Positions 41,488 to 43,532 of a DNA stretch of 43,532 nt are shown in pieces. The position numbers and the translations under genes are program-made. Origin of the DNA: Hyphomicrobiales bacterium (lineage in GTDB: Bacteria; Pseudomonadota; Alphaproteobacteria; Rhizobiales; Beijerinckiaceae); NCBI GenBank assembly GCA_947455455.1, contig CANGOE010000016.1, positions 1-43,532 on the forward strand. Direction: 5' to 3'. Within the stretch, counting starts at the first letter, position 1, and every line of letters starts with the position of its first letter. The notes beneath the pieces were generated by a model. It was given only the letters and a program-made list of their open reading frames with translations, did no database searches and was not told the origin of the DNA.

Positions 41488-43077
41488 ATGAAAATCATTA
41501 CAGCGAAACAGGCTGCGGAACTGGTGCAACCGGGTGACAATATTCTGGTCAGCGGGTCGGGGGGCGGACATGGGGTGCCGGAGGCGATTCTGGAAGCCAT
41601 CGAAACCCGCTTTCTGGAGACCGGTGCACCCGGCAAGCTGTGTCTGATCCATGCCGTTGGCATTGGCGACCGCAAGTTGAAAGGCGCGGCGCGTTTCCGC
41701 CATCCCGGCATGCTCAAGCGCAGTATCACCGGTGCGCTGGTCGATTCCCCGCCATTGGTCGAACTGGCGCGGGACGGTGTCATTGAATCCTATACCTTGC
41801 CGCAGGGCGTGATCTCGCAATTGACGCGGGAAATGGCGGCGGGTCGGCCCGGCGTGATCACCAAGACCGGCTTGCATACCTTTGTGGATCCCAGACAGCT
41901 TGGCGCCCGCCAAAGTCCGACAGCCACCGAGGATCTGGTCGAGCTGGTGACGATCGGCGGCGAGGAATGGCTTCGCTTCAAGCCTCTGCCGCTCGATATC
42001 GTGCTGATCCGCGGCACGACAGCCGATGAATTCGGCAATGTCACGATGGAGCACGAGGCGATACCGGGCGAGATGCTGTCGAGCGCACAGGCGGGCAGAC
42101 GGCAGGGCGCGGCGGTGGTGGTGCAGGTCAAGCGTCTGGCCAAGCGTGGAACCCTCAATGCCCGCCACGTCAAAGTGCCCGGCATTATGGTCGATTATAT
42201 CGTGGTCGATCCCGACCAGAAGCAGACTTATGCCACCGATTACAATCCGAGCTTTTCGGGCGAAATGCGCGTGCCGATGGGTGCGATGCAGACCTTGCCG
42301 TTCGGTGACCGCAAAATCGTGGCGCGCCGCGCGGCGATGGAACTGGTGCCCGGTGCCATCTGCAATCTGGGCGCGGGCATTTCGACCGGTATTTCCACCG
42401 TGGCCGCTGAAGAGCATATTCTCGATCAGGTCACCCTGACCAACGAGCAGGGCTTTATCGGCGGTGCGCCGGCCACCGGTGTCGATTCCGGTGCCGCGCT
42501 GAATTACGATGCGGTGGTTGATCAGCCCTATCAGTTCGATTTCTATGACGGCGGCGGGCTGGATATCGCCTTCCTGTCCTTTGCCGAGGTCGATCCCGAA
42601 GGCAATGTGAATGTCAGCCGGTTCGGCGACAAGATCGTCGGCATCGGCGGCTTTGTAAATATCAGCCAGAACGCCCGCAAAGTGGTGTTCAGCGGCACAT
42701 TCACGTCCGGCGGGCTGGAAATCAAGTCGGGCGATGGCCGGTTGCAGATCGTGACCGAAGGACGGCACAGCAAATTCGTCTCGGCTATCCAGCAGATTTG
42801 CTACAATGCCCCGTTCGCCGCCTCGCAGGGGCGCAAGGCGTTGTTTATTACCGAGCGTGCGGTGTTCGAGGTCAACGAACATGGCTTCGAGGTGGTCGAA
42901 GTGGCTCCCGGGATTGATCTGGAACGCGATGTGCTGGCCCGCATGGCCTTCAAGCCCAAGGTTTCCGACCGGCTCAAACCAATGGATGCGCGTATTTTCA
43001 AAAACGAACCGATGGATTTGAAAGCCGATATGGCCAAAGCCCCGCAACAGGCGCGTGTGCCAAGGCGGGCCATCTAA
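41488..43077 (+). CDS. Acyl-CoA:carboxylate CoA-transferase (propionate/acetate CoA-transferase, YdiF/Pct type)
   Basis: A 529-residue cytoplasmic enzyme fusing alpha and beta halves of a family I CoA-transferase. The alpha half begins ITAKQAAELVQPGDNILVSGSGGGHGVPE. In the beta half, LTNEQGFIGGAPATG carries the Glu (near residue 320) that forms the CoA-thioester intermediate in Pct. IDLERDVLARMAFKP is the conserved C-terminal segment. ATG 41488 is chosen because upstream in-frame sequence crosses the operator. It probably activates a pathway acid for the enoyl-CoA hydratase and MaoC enzymes of the divergent operon. Confidence 0.92.
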   Translation: MKIITAKQAAELVQPGDNILVSGSGGGHGVPEAILEAIETRFLETGAPGKLCLIHAVGIGDRKLKGAARFRHPGMLKRSITGALVDSPPLVELARDGVIESYTLPQGVISQLTREMAAGRPGVITKTGLHTFVDPRQLGARQSPTATEDLVELVTIGGEEWLRFKPLPLDIVLIRGTTADEFGNVTMEHEAIPGEMLSSAQAGRRQGAAVVVQVKRLAKRGTLNARHVKVPGIMVDYIVVDPDQKQTYATDYNPSFSGEMRVPMGAMQTLPFGDRKIVARRAAMELVPGAICNLGAGISTGISTVAAEEHILDQVTLTNEQGFIGGAPATGVDSGAALNYDAVVDQPYQFDFYDGGGLDIAFLSFAEVDPEGNVNVSRFGDKIVGIGGFVNISQNARKVVFSGTFTSGGLEIKSGDGRLQIVTEGRHSKFVSAIQQICYNAPFAASQGRKALFITERAVFEVNEHGFEVVEVAPGIDLERDVLARMAFKPKVSDRLKPMDARIFKNEPMDLKADMAKAPQQARVPRRAI

Positions 43078-43095
43078 TCGGCGGCCCGTCCACCA

Positions 43096-43121
43096 TCAAC
43101 CCCGTGCCAGCACGGGGTTGA
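43096..43121. terminator. Bidirectional hairpin between convergent genes
   Basis: TCAACCCCGTG pairs perfectly with CACGGGGTTGA (11 bp) around a 4-nt loop, in the 62-nt gap between the convergent CoA-transferase and Gfo/Idh/MocA genes. No T-tract follows. Position and stability make a two-way terminator or mRNA 3'-end stabiliser likely. Confidence 0.6.
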
Positions 43122-43139
43122 CCAGCGGCAGTCTGCCAA

Positions 43140-43532
43140 TCAGACCTGCGCGGATTTGATCATGACGTCCAGCCAATGCATGGCGCGGGCGCCGTCTTCG
43201 GCGTTGGGGGCCCGGCTGTGCGGATCCGGGGCTTCAGGCTGTCCGCGCACCAGTGCGAGAAACTCGCCGATCAGGCTGTGATAGCCCTTGTGGTCCTCAT
43301 TGGCGGCGACCGTCAGATTGGGTTCCCAGACCAGCGTATCCTCGGTCGGCAACAAGGTGGCATCGGGCCTGCTGACCTTGAAGGCGGGGGCACGGAAATG
43401 GCGCACCTCGTGGACATTGCGCACTTCGACGCGCTGGTGATCGGCCATCACCTGCCACCATTCCATCGGTGTACCGCGTGATTGATGGGTCCCCACCACC
43501 AGAGTGCCGATGCCGCCGGAGGTGAAGCGGAA
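43140..43532 (-). CDS. Gfo/Idh/MocA family oxidoreductase, C-terminal part (cut by window edge)
   Basis: The reading frame is open to the last base, so only the last 130 residues are seen. FRFTSGGIGTLVVGTHQS is the typical strand of the C-terminal domain (usually F.NGAIGTL). The tail YHSLIGEFLALVRGQPEAPDPHS...EDGARAMHWLDVMIKSA is the usual family ending. The Rossmann domain and catalytic Lys lie outside the window. It is convergent with the CoA-transferase. It could belong to the same pathway or to a neighbouring one. Confidence 0.82.
   Translation of the reverse strand, partial: FRFTSGGIGTLVVGTHQSRGTPMEWWQVMADHQRVEVRNVHEVRHFRAPAFKVSRPDATLLPTEDTLVWEPNLTVAANEDHKGYHSLIGEFLALVRGQPEAPDPHSRAPNAEDGARAMHWLDVMIKSAQV

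Noticed and set aside
41446-43047. Minus-strand open frame antisense to the CoA-transferase gene
   Set aside because: The plus strand encodes a full-length CoA-transferase with an active-site motif; the antisense frame is a shadow.

Overview
The window carries 41 protein-coding genes in a dense, moderately GC-rich bacterial chromosome segment (about 60% GC by eye). No rRNA, tRNA, CRISPR array or transposon was recognised. A type V autotransporter, periplasmic binding proteins and an FeS-type photolyase show a Gram-negative organism. The mix of peptide-, Liv- and Tau-type importers, CoA-dependent enzymes and molybdenum hydroxylase fits a metabolically versatile alphaproteobacterium, but this is inference from gene content, not from a phylogenetic marker.

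Layout. (1) 47-835 is an inositol-monophosphatase-like gene and 988-4098 a giant glycine-rich autotransporter. (2) 4402-11888 (+) is a peptide/opine-type ABC importer (fused double ATPase, two permeases, binding protein), followed by a CaiB-type CoA-transferase and a MaoC hydratase. (3) 11944-14394 (-) encodes an NAD(P)H oxidoreductase, a DUF6282 amidohydrolase-like protein and an HpcH/HpaI aldolase. It is divergent from an IclR regulator (14502-15293). Downstream of the regulator lies a complete Liv-type importer ending in a bicupin gene (15478-20899, +). A 19-bp dyad between the aldolase and regulator genes recurs in imperfect form at the Liv promoter, so both arms look like one IclR regulon. 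(4) 20931-22466 (-) is an FeS-cluster (6-4)/CPD-type photolyase. (5) 22637-31101 (-) is a three-subunit molybdenum hydroxylase followed by a second complete Liv importer, apparently one long operon. A divergent shikimate-dehydrogenase-like gene follows (31328-32143, +). (6) 32157-39322 (-) is a nine-gene operon: Tau/NitT-type importer, MaoC hydratase, enoyl-CoA hydratase, EamA transporter, a second shikimate-dehydrogenase-like enzyme, a VOC protein and a cupin. Next come a LacI regulator and an SDR gene (-), a divergent family-I-like CoA-transferase (+), and the 3' end of a Gfo/Idh/MocA oxidoreductase cut by the window edge.

How the genes work together. The window reads as a catabolic island of four transporter-plus-enzyme modules. 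Each pairs an ABC importer with enzymes able to oxidise, activate (CoA transfer), hydrate or cleave a small organic acid or aromatic or heterocyclic substrate. Two modules carry their own regulator, and for both I can point to paired operator-like dyads at the promoters the regulator would control. The most interesting part is the LacI-associated cluster. Near-identical 14-bp LacI-type operators lie 5' of the importer operon (overlapping a good promoter) and between the SDR and CoA-transferase genes. The cluster contains an AroE paralogue that keeps the catalytic Lys and Asp but lacks several shikimate-binding residues; a sister paralogue with the same substitutions lies across the convergent junction at 32143/32157. 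The substrates of all four modules remain unknown from sequence alone.
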